From Gigaspora rosea (Eukaryota; Glomeromycota; Glomeromycetes; Diversisporales; Gigasporaceae): DNA of 64,000 nt. Numbering within the stretch: position 1 is the stretch's first letter; every line of letters begins with the position of its first letter. The position numbers were made by a program, and so were the translations under genes. Shown in pieces: positions 48,021-59,394 of the stretch. The stretch lies in contig QKWP01002107.1 of the NCBI GenBank assembly GCA_003550325.1, positions 21,165 to 85,164 of the forward strand. Reading direction: 5' to 3'. The notes under the pieces were generated by a model. It did not search any database and had not been told where the DNA came from. It saw nothing but the letters and a program-made list of their open reading frames with translations.

Positions 48021-48467
48021 ATATACTTAATTGGAAGTGTTTGAATTATACGTCAGCCGCCAAAAATAATAGTATATTTGAAACAGGATATTATGAATAC
48101 TTTGACGCTTTACAGAAACATATGCGGATCTAAATATAAATTTAGTTAAGTATATATTTATTTTGTGTACTAAAGAGATCTATAACATGATCAGAAAATA
48201 ATATCAATAAAATGCCGCACATTCGACCTTGTGAATATATACGGTCCGTAGTTTCAGGTTTTAGATCACTATATATGATAATTTAAAAAACTAAATGGTT
48301 TTACATTATTTGCATAATATTTAATACAAAAAATACAAAAATGACATTAAATACAAAATAATGTGTATATCAACTTATATGCAAAAAAAAAAATCTTAAA
48401 ATAAATAAAAAAATGAATACGCAGCAAACAAATATTTCTAACTCGTTAGATAGAGAAGAAATATTTA

Positions 48468-48538
48468 GGTCTCGCCGAGAATCGAACTCGGATCGCAGGA
48501 TTCAAAGTCCTGAGTGATAACCATTACACCACGAAACC
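48468..48538 (-). tRNA. tRNA-Gln(UUG)
   Basis: 71-nt cloverleaf: acceptor stem GGTTTCG/CGAGACC (one G-U), anticodon stem CAGGA/TCCTG with loop CTTTGAA giving anticodon TTG, and T-arm CCGAG-TTCGATT-CTCGG. The A-box (TGGTGTAATGG) and B-box (GTTCGATTC) are intact. No intron, no encoded CCA. Confidence 0.96.
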
Positions 48539-48588
48539 ATATCTTATGCATTCCATAATTTTTAGAAATTTTAAAAATCAATAATTAC

Positions 48589-48786
48589 CTCCGATTGGTG
48601 AACATTAATATACGACTGCAACACATAACGATAATGCAAGCATGATTTAGCTCCAGCCAAAACCTGCATGGATTGAATGTTATATAAAATAGATTTGTCA
48701 GGACGAGATTCAAATATCACAGATAGTTTGAAATTAACGAAAAGAATATTATACGTATAAGGTTGGGAATTTTTACTTATTACCAT
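48589..48786 (-). CDS. Possible first exon of an unknown gene
   Basis: 66 codons from ATG at 48786, ending at a plausible donor GTAATT at 48588. Includes LFVNFKLSVIFESRPDKS. No family recognised and no downstream exon confirmed; the tRNA would lie in the intron. Non-repetitive sequence and balanced composition are the only support. Confidence 0.25.
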
Positions 48787-49145
48787 AATGATAAATTACT
48801 ATGTGATTTTATATATTTTGAATTACTAAGAAAGTACGTACTGTATGTACCTGATATAGCCTGTTTTCTTATGCTGGGGGCTTTGCATCATCCCGTCAGT
48901 CTTTTCATATGCACACAGCTATATCACATTTTTAATAATATATATAACAGATTTAAAAATGGCTTATAAATCACAAATTTTTTAATACCAAATATAGTCT
49001 TTTTTTTTTACGCCCAATGTACTCTTGATTTTGCATCTGGACAAGATAGGATTTATTAAGAACCAAATATAATATGATCGATAATTCCATTCTCAGATTG
49101 AATAAAATTGGCACAACATAATTTTTTTTTTATATATATAACGAT
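48787..49145. other. Spacer
   Basis: Unique AT-rich sequence with poly-T and TATA runs; no gene. Confidence 0.4.
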
Positions 49146-50092
49146 AAGGGTGTAATTGACCCATTTTTCTTGACCTCTCTAAAAATAAAAAAAAAATTAC
49201 CATCGTTCTTGACCCATGTTAGGTAATATATAAGAACAACCCTAGCGTCGCTTGCAGAAAATGGCAGCCGGACAGATCTGCTGGATACATGTGACTTCGG
49301 ATCAGAATATGCAATTTTGAATTATCATTATCGTAATACAGTAATAACGATAATGATTGTGGCAGATTAAAATGAAATCAGATTAAAATGAAACTGGGGA
49401 CCTCTCTTGCTCACCTTTAAAGCTTATAAAACCCACATATACTCGTTTATTAATAATCCTAACCCTAAACCATAACCCTAATGCTAAAAAAAACCCCCAA
49501 AAATGTCCCCTAAAAAATTTTAAAATTTTGCTTAAAAAATAGAAAATTTTCATTTTAATCTGATTTCATTTTAATCTGTCACAATGATTAATTAGTTCGA
49601 AATTTTTTATAAGCAACATTAAATATTCTTATTCGAAATTATGATAACTTCTCGAATGAAAAAGAAATTCCAGAATTCTATCAAAAAGGTTTTCACGATG
49701 TCTTATAGTTGAAAAATATTCGTTCAAAACTTCAAATTATTAAAAACTAATAATATTAGAAATTTATTCGTAATAGCAATTATATTTTATTTTTTTCTAT
49801 GCTTAAACTTTTTAGTACACATTAGAAATTTTATTTATTAAAGTAAGTTAACAAAATATTTTTATAATATTATTACAGATTACAGATTCTAAGTGACGAT
49901 GTACTTGCGATAATAGAGGGAGTTCACAAAATACGCTAATGCTAAAGACATTTTTTTACGGGCAACGCTAGGATCATTGTTATATCCCCTATTCCCCTAT
50001 CATAACTTAATATGGGTCAAGAACGATATGGTAATTGTTTTTTATTTTTAAAAGGGTCAAGAAAATGGGTAAGGTGAATCAAGAACAATGTT
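49146..50092. mobile_element. Inverted-repeat element with about 100-bp arms
   Basis: Arms share CCCATTTTTCTTGACC, AAAAATAAAAAA, ACCATCGTTCTTGACCCAT and CCTAGCGT in inverted orientation. A smaller MITE (49358-49583) lies inside. No ORF. Confidence 0.85.
49358..49583. mobile_element. M2 MITE with doubled CAGATTAAAATGAAA
   Basis: 226 bp; both ends read TGTGGCAGATTAAAATGAAA or TGTGACAGATTAAAATGAAA, and each arm contains the 15-mer twice. The centre holds CCCTAA-type words (49465-49492). Nested in the previous element. Confidence 0.9.
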
Positions 50093-50578
50093 TTTGCGAT
50101 AAAATGTAGTTGAATGCCACAAAGTTGTAATACCTTTCCCTATCACTATTTATCTAATCAATGCTATTCTTATGGAGTTTTTTTTTTCTTTTTTGTTTTT
50201 TTTTTGTTGGACTATGATATGTCAATATTATAAAATAAACAAATAAATAATAAATAAATAATATAACGATAATAAATAAATAAATTAATAAAGAAAATAA
50301 ACTGAAATTTGGAATCGATAAATTGAAACATCTATGAAATTAACATCCTTACTATTTTCCTGATAAAATATATATATGTATATTTATGAGGACATACAAA
50401 ATCTATTATATATAAAACATGCAAAAATAAAAATACCCAATCTTCAGATTATAGAATACAAGAGTGTTTATATACAATTATAGAGAAAACGATTACTTCT
50501 TGTGTTTATTCTTATTCAACGCATACATAAATGCGAAATTTTTGATTATGAAATAATTAAAAATTTTTTTTTTTTCTA
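50093..50578. other. 3' flank of the receptor gene
   Basis: AT-rich sequence downstream of the receptor stop codon, presumably 3' UTR in its right part. No bounded repeat. Confidence 0.4.
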
Positions 50579-52677
50579 TTAATATGCTGATAATTCATTA
50601 TCAACTGAATCTCTTGATATTGTTGAATCATTAGAATTAGATCTACGATGATTGAAATATCGTGATGGCCCCGCTTCAACGTAAGTATTTGAAGGATACT
50701 GATGTACATGAATATTAATAGTAGTGTTTCCCGTCACAGGAGGAAATAAAAATGAACTGCTACCATCAGTACTATGTTCATAAACTAATTGTGGTTTGTC
50801 TTTGAGAAATTGTGGTTTTTTAGGAGGGTTAACTATTGTTTTGGTTTCATCATCAAATGAATCTGTTAAATCACTACTTGTTACAACTGTTTCTGTAGAT
50901 GTTGTTATTGAAAAATCTAATTCACGTTCTTCAGTAGGTGTAATTAAGACACGAGATAATCGATTCATAAATTTTTTCCTTCGTTTATCACTTGCATTAT
51001 TATTATATATATCATAAGTATATTTTCGTGTTTCACCATTACGATAATCATGTCCATAACTTTGACCAGATAAAACTCCAGAATTAGCGCTAGCAGAACT
51101 ATATGCATGTCCACGATCTGATCCTGAACTTATTGAAAGGCCATTTGGTATGACGGGAAGTTTTTGCTTATCCAAAAATGCCCTAACAAACCATCTTAAA
51201 ATTGGTCTATTTGGATTCATTTTATTTCGAGTAACATTAGGATCAAATTGAGATCTAAGTGGTGAAAAAGCGGATCCAAGTGGAGAGACAGCTGATCTGT
51301 TTGGTGAATAAGGTGGTATCAAGATTCGCATGCTTGGTGAACGGGGTGATGTTGGATTAGGTCGATTAGATCCGCGTAAAAATGTTGGTGAAGGTGGAGG
51401 ATTAAATAATGGGCTAGTTGGTGTTGGAGGAAAAGATGGTGATAAAGGAGGACTAATCTGGGATTGTGTAAGTCCAGGTCTCTCATAACCATAATTCTCA
51501 ATAAGATCTTTTTTAACTTTTCGTAGAGCATTATGAATAGCGGGATCAAAAAGAAAAGCAAGACAATTAAATAGACCTACAAATGAATAATTTTTATAAT
51601 TATTAATTTATATAATTATTACAAAATATAATAGATAAGAGTTAAAANATACCAGGAAGGCATGATCCAATAATTGCCCAATAAACAAGAGGTGGTGGTA
51701 ATTTAAGATTTCTATGAATAGTTAACCAAGTGTATTCAACGATAATTCCACTAACATTCAAAAGAGGAATTGCTGCATACAAAGAAATACGGCTAACTAA
51801 TTTCAATAAGAGCAACTTTTGTCGTCTAGTTTTTGCGTTTAAAGTTGCATTACTTTTTTGTGTTTGAACTGCGTCAGCTAGTTTTCGATGTTCAAAAATT
51901 AATTTCATTATAACAACTATGAGAACTGATGTACAATATAACATAGAGAAAGAAACTGGGATGATAAAAGTAATAATTTTCCACATTTGTGTTTCTTCTC
52001 CATTAGGATCACGGTAAAGACATCCTGTTCCTTCATAATCATATCCAAATCTTTTATAAATTAAAGGTGGAACATTTATGACAAAAGAACTAAAAAAAGC
52101 CACTGGTAGATACCATCGATCAGAAAATGCCGAGACTTTTTTACGATGAAGAAATACAACCTAAAATTTTTTAAAATAATAAATTTTTTTTTAATTTTCA
52201 AAAATTTTTTAAAAAAATTTAAATTCAAAAATTTGTTAATTTAAAATAATTAATTACCTGTAAGTTAAATGCTATCATTACCGTTAAAAACAGATATAAT
52301 GTCGGAAGAAATGACATTGCCCATCCGATAAAAGTGCATATACTTGTATCTGCTTTGGTATATAACGTATATGCTATTGTAGCAGCTCCTGATAAAATGT
52401 CTACAAACGAAATTAATCCAGAAAGTCGGAGCGAAACTCTGTTTACTAACTTTTTATCATAAAGCCACATTATTAATATCATAATTAATACTATAAATCC
52501 ACCAACGATACTCGTTATACTCAAAGAAATGTTTAAATTTTTGAGTATTTCCGATTGTTGCATTCTTTCAATGTCTCCTTTATAAAGAGGATTTACAGGA
52601 AAAGGTTGATAAGGAGCGTTTGGGTCGAAATATGGGTCTGATGTATCTGATGTGAAAGTTGTGTCTGATGATGCCAT
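50579..52677 (-). CDS. Seven-transmembrane G-protein-coupled receptor, cAMP-receptor-like/Git3-like
   Basis: Three phase-consistent exons (52677-52258, 52160-51653, 51576-50579) give 641 aa. After a 50-residue extracellular N-terminus come seven hydrophobic segments (about 52-73, 82-105, 115-139, 157-175, 203-225, 262-284, 298-322). Cys114 at the start of helix 3 and Cys187 in the second outer loop (GTGCLYRD) can form the usual disulphide. The third inner loop is basic (NAKTRRQK). A 315-residue Pro/Ser/Thr-rich cytoplasmic tail follows FLFDPAIHNALRKVKKD. This plan matches fungal receptors of the cAMP-receptor-like/Git3 type that signal through G-alpha proteins in nutrient sensing; the ligand is unknown. 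The donor of exon 2 contains the N at 51648. Confidence 0.92.
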
Positions 52678-54450
52678 ATTGTGAAGATTTTATGATGAAG
52701 GATGGAAAGAAGAAACAACACCCCGTTAAGTTAGTTAACGACGGATGTGATCTATATCTTTAAAGTCTCGGCTGCGATTTTTAGGAAGCAATTGCCTGTA
52801 AGGATTTGCTATCTGGATTCGAGCGTCAATTAATGAAAAGGTTCGAGACAACAAAGGTGCAAGAAAATACATATGGCTAAATTTGAGTTATATTCTTTTA
52901 TTGTTTTTAAAATAATTTATCATTTGCAATAATATAATTTATTGGTTTTAATATATATATATATATATATATATTTACACACACATATATATATATTTAT
53001 GTAATTTATATAATTATATATTTCTACAGCTTCTCGTAGCTTGCCTTTTCTTCCAAATTAAAATCGCGCTCATGCACATACCAGCAGTAGAAATCACGTT
53101 TAACAGTGTAACCTTTATTTTTTTTTAAAATCATTGTTAGACTTTCTTAGGTTTGATTTTTTTCATGCATTTTGTCACGCGAAAAAAAACTTACAATCCA
53201 ATAACTCATGAGCATTGTGAATGTTAACTGTTTTCACTTTTATAAAAATATATAGAAGCATACTGCTTTAGAGTATCATTAATAAAGACTTGCATTAATT
53301 AATAAAGTAAAAAAAATAATGCATCGAATAATATGTCAATGATCATTCATTGATAATATTAATCCTATTCTCGCGCGAATTATTATTATTATTATTATTA
53401 TTATTATTTTTTGAAATATCATTAATTTGTTATATCTTCATATGCTAAGTACGAAAACAAAAAAAAATTTCGAGAAACTGATTTGAGGTAATTAAAACCT
53501 CATTTAATGGATGGCCAATTATGATGCCATATTATTCCGTCAAATTAGGCAAACAATGAACCTTGTAATGGACTATTAAAGGTTCCCATTTTTGATTGTT
53601 GAATTTTTTTTATTGTTAATGTTAATTTCTTTGTCTGGCCGATTTGGGAATCTGAGGACATGTATTTACCTTATATTTACATAATTTTGTAATTTTTAGA
53701 GCTTAATACAAAGGTTAATGTCGCATTACCTCGAAATTTATATTTATGTGATGTTCTTGTTAAACCTTCGTTTCATGTTTAATAGTCGAGACCATATTTG
53801 CTCATAACTCTTAATCTCATCAACACAATTGGTGCAATTACAGTTTAAAGAATAAAGGTCTTGGCTCTGTTGTCACATTATAATATTTTAATCCACTTTG
53901 CATAATTGAAAAATTATTATAGTAATGAACGTCATCAACAGGACGATCGATCGAAAAAAGACTATCTAATGTATTGCTATCAAACCATAAATCTCGACTG
54001 TCCTCATTATGTTGGGACAATCAGAGAGAATATAATGAATGAGTATCGGCTTAATAATAACCTTGGCCTATCCCGATATTTCGATTAAATCTTAATTATG
54101 GTTATGGTTCTGTTTATACAATTAATAACAATCTTTTTTTTGCTCGTAGAAAATTCAATTGACGTTTTATTTTGTCATATATATCAGGAGTTAATTTAGT
54201 AATTTGCAAAAAAATGTATTGTGACAAAACATACATTAATTTGCATATAGGTTGTGTTACAAAAAATTTACATCATACGTTAATTTTGTATCAAATTGGT
54301 TAGTATGTAACCATTGCATTATCTAAAAACCGTTACTATATTTAAAAAACTGTTACTATTAAGCAAAAAGCATATATATAGTTTAGTTAATAAAATTATT
54401 TAAATGTATCTATTCAAAACCAACTTATTTAAATCTTTAATTTTTTCCCC

Positions 54451-54485
<35 letters not shown>

Positions 54486-54598
54486 GGATTGGAACCGTTT
54501 AATTGCATAAAAATTGTTCTAAAGTTTCGGGCTGAATTATATTAATTGTGGTCCAAAATTAAATACCGGCTGAATTAAATGATTAACACGGTTAAATA
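52678..54598. other. Receptor promoter and unique spacer
   Basis: The right flank of the receptor holds its 5' UTR and promoter (no clear TATA box). Simple repeats: TA/CA at 52949-52992, TTA at 53386-53409 and 54452-54485. At 53838-54090 both strands are open for about 60 codons without ATG starts; the minus-strand frame (DSLFSIDRPVDDVHYYNNFS) looks protein-like but cannot be confirmed. Confidence 0.45.
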
Positions 54599-55028
54599 AT
54601 TACCGTAAAATCCGGACGTGAGTACCCCCATTGCGTGTACCCTCTATCAGTTTTAAAGAGCTAGACGGTGATTTATACTCGGGTACAAAAGCATCATATA
54701 AACTAGATATCATCATATCAGGTGCATATAGTAAAACATATACTAAAAAATCGAATTTTTAAAAATTTTAAAGTAATAAAACCTTATGTTAGGGTTAGAG
54801 TTATGGCCGAAATAGGGATTTTCTTATACCAAAATATTGTGAAACCCATTTTCGTTAGTGAGCAGTAGACGGTTTTCATAGAGTCGATTGTTAGAAGAGA
54901 TCTGATTAGTGTGTCTGCAACGATCTTTATGGTCATATTGGGCTAGCTACTCCCCATGAAGGAGTACCTCTGGTATAAAATGTATTATGAAAATACTTGA
55001 GGTAACTCGCGTCCAGATTTTATGGTAA
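54599..55028. mobile_element. MITE with TTACCGTAAAATCCGGACG ends
   Basis: Left TTACCGTAAAATCCGGACGT, right (complement) TTACCATAAAATCTGGACGC; about 430 bp. The centre has GTTAGGGTTAGAG. No ORF. Confidence 0.85.
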
Positions 55029-55175
55029 ATGATTGGAAAAATTTTTATATGGTTCCGATCTCTAGTTTTTACTAGCTTTTGTTCTAATTGATTTTATTTA
55101 AATAAAAAAAAATAAATAAAAATAAAAAAAAAATAAAAAATAAAACTAAATACTGTTATTTTTTTCTATAATTAT

Positions 55176-55316
55176 GCAGTAAGACTTTATAGTTATTGTA
55201 TGGAATAACCCAGTTACATATTCCGTGCCGAAGGCACGGGATTTAAATATGAACCCGTGCGTGTAACGGGTTATTCAACATACCCATATAATGACTATCT
55301 TATTGCACGGTGTCTG
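55176..55316. mobile_element. Palindromic element with CCGTGCC hairpins
   Basis: Arms share TTATAGTTATTGTATGG and GAATAACCC..GTTAC in inverted orientation. The middle carries a small CCGTGCCGAAGGCACGG hairpin. Further GCACGGG words continue to 55380. Confidence 0.75.
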
Positions 55317-55410
55317 ACATAACAATCCCGTGCCAATAAATAAATGAAAAAAGCACGGGTTGTCACATAAGACCCGTGCAATAAATATAGAAATGTAAAA
55401 ATTATTTTTA

Positions 55411-55590
55411 TTGTCCGAAGGACACTACAGGTAGAGCACTAGTACACCCGATGTCTGTGTGTTAGCAAATTCTAAATTCTGATTGGCTTGATCAGGTGTA
55501 ACATAAAAAACAAAAAACAAATGAAAACTGATGCTTATTAGCTTATTAGGTGCAATATAAAAAAACAAATATTGGTCCTTCGGACTTTAA
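55411..55590. mobile_element. Small element with GTCCGAAGGAC ends
   Basis: TTGTCCGAAGGACAC on the left and GGTCCTTCGGAC on the right; the end motif is itself palindromic. Interior unremarkable. Confidence 0.5.
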
Positions 55591-55820
55591 ATGGTTCCCA
55601 TTTTCCTAGTATAAATATACTGCACTATATATATATATATTTGGCAATCCTGCTTTTATTAACATGTAACTATATACACAAAATTTTAGTTTACAGTAGC
55701 TGCTACTTAAAATTCCTTCCTTTTCTAGTAAAAAACACACTTGCACTACTTAATGTCTGCTAAGTACAATCTGCTACAACAACAAAATTTTCTCCTATAG
55801 GGGCATGCAATTCTCTGCAT

Positions 55821-56058
55821 TATACATGAGGACAAAATTATTTCGGGTTCTTAAACCCAAAATTAAAATTTGAAGACGAAATTGTTTTTGATCTATTTTA
55901 CTTGAAAGACGAAATTATTTGATACTTTTTTTGAATAGATGAAATTATAAGAAACATATCTATATAAATTTTATTTGCTCTTACTTATAAAAAATTTTCA
56001 TTTTCTCTAATGAAGACAAAATAGGCCTTTTTCAAAAATCAATTTCGGTGCTATCACT
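55821..56058 (+). mobile_element. hAT-like short element family Z, copy 1
   Basis: 238 bp flanked by exact CTCTGCAT (55813-55820, 56059-56066). Termini TATACATGAGGAC and TAGTGATAGCACCG show little inverted matching. The second copy is at 62896-63134. Confidence 0.88.
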
Positions 56059-56066
56059 ACTCTGCA

Positions 56067-56984
56067 TATGCTTCTTCATGATCATTGAATGACTGCTGTT
56101 AGCATTGTCAAGATTGCTAATTTCTTTAAATCCTTCTTACCTAGCTTCAATGGTAAAATAATTTCAATCATAAAAAAAACAAATTCAAACAAGAAATTTA
56201 AAAGAGAAAGTAAAAAAAAGAGGAAAGCTACAAAACCTAAATGAAGTACCAAATACAACAAAAAGAAATAAAAAATAAAAAAGACAAAGAAAAGAGAACT
56301 AATCTATAACAAATACAATGTGAATATATAAAAGTAAAAATTATATAATACTATATAGAAACTTTACTAAAGTATTATATAAATTATAAAGCAGAGAAAA
56401 TATACTAACAAACTATACCTAATTCTAAAAAATTGGAAAAAATTTCTACAAATATTCCAAAAAACCTCTAACATGTTATTCATTGTTTACATTGCAATAA
56501 AATAGTTACTTGTGATATCAACTCCAATTAGATAAACACAATCCCAATTTTGAAAAGAGTAAATACGTACTACTAATCTTTTGAAGAGGGCAAGCTAGAT
56601 TTTTTACTTTTTGGCAAAATTTCAAAAAGTTCAAGAAAAAGTACCAAAGGTACCAACTTGCAAAAAATTGTAAATGTATATACTATACAAAATAATATAT
56701 TTAACCAAAAGTATGCTTCTACTAATATCTTCATTACTTTTGACAAAAACTTTAGAGTTTTTGGCTCTACTATGTTTTTTATAGTACTGGAGTCTTCTAC
56801 CAGAGAGTCAAACCCAAAAGAAGAACTTTTTTTAATTCTATTTTCAATTATCCAATATTTAATTTGAAACTTTGGTTTCCAGTTGCTTTAAAATAAAGTC
56901 TTGTATATAAATATATTAATTGTATAGCTGTTATATGTCAGTAGTTATAAAAAAAGTTGGTACAAAGAATTATTAGAAAGAGTT
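56067..56984 (-). mobile_element. Retroposon R, copy E (5' subtype 1), decayed
   Basis: Sense is minus, with the 5' end AACTCTTTCTAATAATTCTT near 56984. It keeps the stem ATATAATACT/AGTATTATAT and the block AATCTTTTGAAGAGG. Strongly AT-shifted. Z copy 1 was inserted in or beside its 3' end; no target duplication found. Confidence 0.75.
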
Positions 56985-57514
56985 CAATAGCTGTATAGTT
57001 CAATATACTATACTATATTGTATAATACTATATATATTACTATAGTGCAAATAGTTTAGTTGTATCAAATTTTTATAGTAGTGCTAAAGATTTTGTTGAT
57101 CATTTATTTATAAAATTGAATTTAATTGGTTAAATTTTTATATGTTTTTTAATTTTTTTATATATAGTGCTGAAAATTTTAAAAACTTATAAATTTAAAA
57201 TTATATCTTCTTAATAATAAACAAAAAATTCTTAAAAAAAATATGTAGTTTAATAAACTTTGTCAAAGCTATCAAATTATATATTTTATTTTACAACTTT
57301 AAAATTTTTTATTAAAAAGATACAATTTAAAAAAATTATTAATTAATTGATATCTTTAGACTGTTTGTAATATATATATAAAAATACTATAAGTATATAA
57401 TGATTTAGAGAAGTTGTTAAGTTGTTACCCCAAGCAGCAGATTTAGAATTCAAATTTTACTAGCAACAATTTTAAAAAAATAAATCTGCATTTTAGTAAC
57501 TGCTTCTTATTAAT
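56985..57514. other. AT-rich spacer
   Basis: No feature recognised. Confidence 0.4.
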
Positions 57515-57916
57515 TGTCATGGCTGATGCTGAAGCTTTGACCTATTTTGATATAAAATTTTAAATTTTTTTTGAATGTTTTTTTCACTTTTGTCTTATAG
57601 GGATAGGATAGGGTTTGGGTGTAGATTTTATATTTATAGAGTATATGTGGATTTTAGCAGAGCTTATGGTTTCCAATCGAGACTAGAGGTTGGAACCGGT
57701 TTTAAATATTCGAGTTTATCACATCTAAATTCGAGTTTATCACACCAAAATTCGAGTTTATCACATCAACTATTAATAAATGACATGATAAACTTGAATT
57801 TTGGTGTGATAAACTCGAATTTAGATGTGATAAACTCGAATATTTAAAACTGGTTCCAACCTCTAATCGAGACCCCTGAGCTTCAGCATCAGCCAATTTC
57901 AGCATCAGCCATGACA
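57515..57916. mobile_element. Inverted-repeat element enclosing a 180-bp near-perfect hairpin
   Basis: Outer ends TGTCATGGCTGATGCTGAAG on both sides. Inside, 57684-57865 folds into an almost perfect stem of about 85 bp whose arms consist of three units of TTCGAGTTTATCACA. ORFs on both strands derive from the repeat. Confidence 0.9.
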
Positions 57917-57997
57917 TTAATTAATTGGATATATTACTTGTAGTCTTGGTTTCACTATCTCTAATAAAAGCTTTTAGACATAATTGTATATCTATTA

Positions 57998-58641
57998 TCC
58001 CTTAGATTGTAGTAGAACACAGGCAAATTTGCCTGCGTTTTTGCACTTTTTTAGCTCTGATTTACTTTTTTAAAATACTAAAATAATTAAATAAAACTTT
58101 GTACAATTATATTTGAAAATAAGGATTACTTTTTTGCAAAATTAGTTTTTATATTATAAGAAAATAAATTATAGTTACATATAAGCTGAAAATAGATAAT
58201 TTTAAGAAAAAATTTTTTTAAAAAATTTTATTACAATTTTTCTGCGATCTTATTTAGTTTTAGTTTTAGAACTATAGTTCTTAAGACAATATTGTAATTT
58301 ATATAAAGGATGACAACTTTCATTATTGCAACTTTAATGATTTACTTGTAAAAATTAAGACTTGTATTAGAAGTAAAGATTTTTTTTATAGACGGGAACA
58401 TATAAAATTTGAAAAAATCTAAAGAAAAATTTTAATAGTAAAAATGCCAATACAAGAACTTTAAACATTTATTATATTAAAGTTTTCTAATGATTTTAAA
58501 AAAATTTTATAACAAAGTTACTAAAACAAAACTTAAAGAATATTTTTTACTTAGAAAAAATATGGCTAAAATCAATATTTAAAATTTTATTAAAAATTTT
58601 AAAATACGCAGGCAAATTTGCCTGTGTTACAATCTAAGGGA
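57998..58641. mobile_element. TA-flanked element with GGCAAATTTGCC boxes, copy 2
   Basis: 644 bp; ends TCCCTTAGATTGTA perfectly inverted, flanked by TA (57996-57997, 58642-58643). Each end carries CAGGCAAATTTGCCTG shortly inside. Relative of 7933-10396. Confidence 0.92.
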
Positions 58642-58803
58642 TAGACAAATTCAAGAAACTGGAGAAACAAAAACCCATTTGGCAAGTTCTGAATAAAAAG
58701 TCAGCAAAAATCTTTAATAGTGCTACCAAAATCAGAGTATCAAAACCAAGAACCAGAAAACTAGATAACAAAGATCTTTAGAGAAAAAGAAAAAGGTCTA
58801 AAA

Positions 58804-59389
58804 GGGGCATCTATAAATAATATTATACAAGAGGGAGGTCAGATGAAAGATAATATTTTTTCTGATAAGTAGGGAAAGGGTCAAAAAAATATAATATAAT
58901 TTTTTTAAAAAAATTGTTTAAAAACTAATCTAGTAGTCCAAATTTAATGATTTTGTTACTATTCGATTCGTCTCAATGAAAGAAGTTAAATGGTATCAAT
59001 TTCATTTCATTTGGATCACTGGATCAAAATTATTGGCCAAATACTATTGGTTATATCTTTTCTTATAAAATTACTATATAACCAATAGTTTTTTGTAAAT
59101 ATCTTGTGATCCAGTAATCCAAATGACATGATTTTAGTATTATTGGATTTGTTTTACTGAGATAAATTAAATAGTATTAAATCTTCTAAATAGGATCACT
59201 GTATTACAAGATATTCAAGTTTTTGTAAAATTTTATATATCTAATAACAAAAAAAACTCAGTCATAAATAGTGTAACAAGTCTGTTGACTAATATAAACA
59301 TACAGATTTTGAAAATTTTTTTATATAGTCGAAGGAGAAGGTCAAGCACTACTATGTAGGGGTATATAACATTATTTATAGATGCTCCC
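58804..59389. mobile_element. Palindromic MITE with GCATCTATAAATAAT ends
   Basis: Ends GGGGCATCTATAAATAATAT and (complement) GGGAGCATCTATAAATAATG. Inner arms contain GATCACTGGATC and ATTGGCCAAATACTATTGG in inverted copies. Confidence 0.85.
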
Positions 59390-59394
59390 AAACT

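Noticed and set aside
53838-54088. Overlapping 60-codon frames on both strands
   Set aside because: Neither begins with ATG, both strands are open, and no splice partners were found; kept only as a remark.
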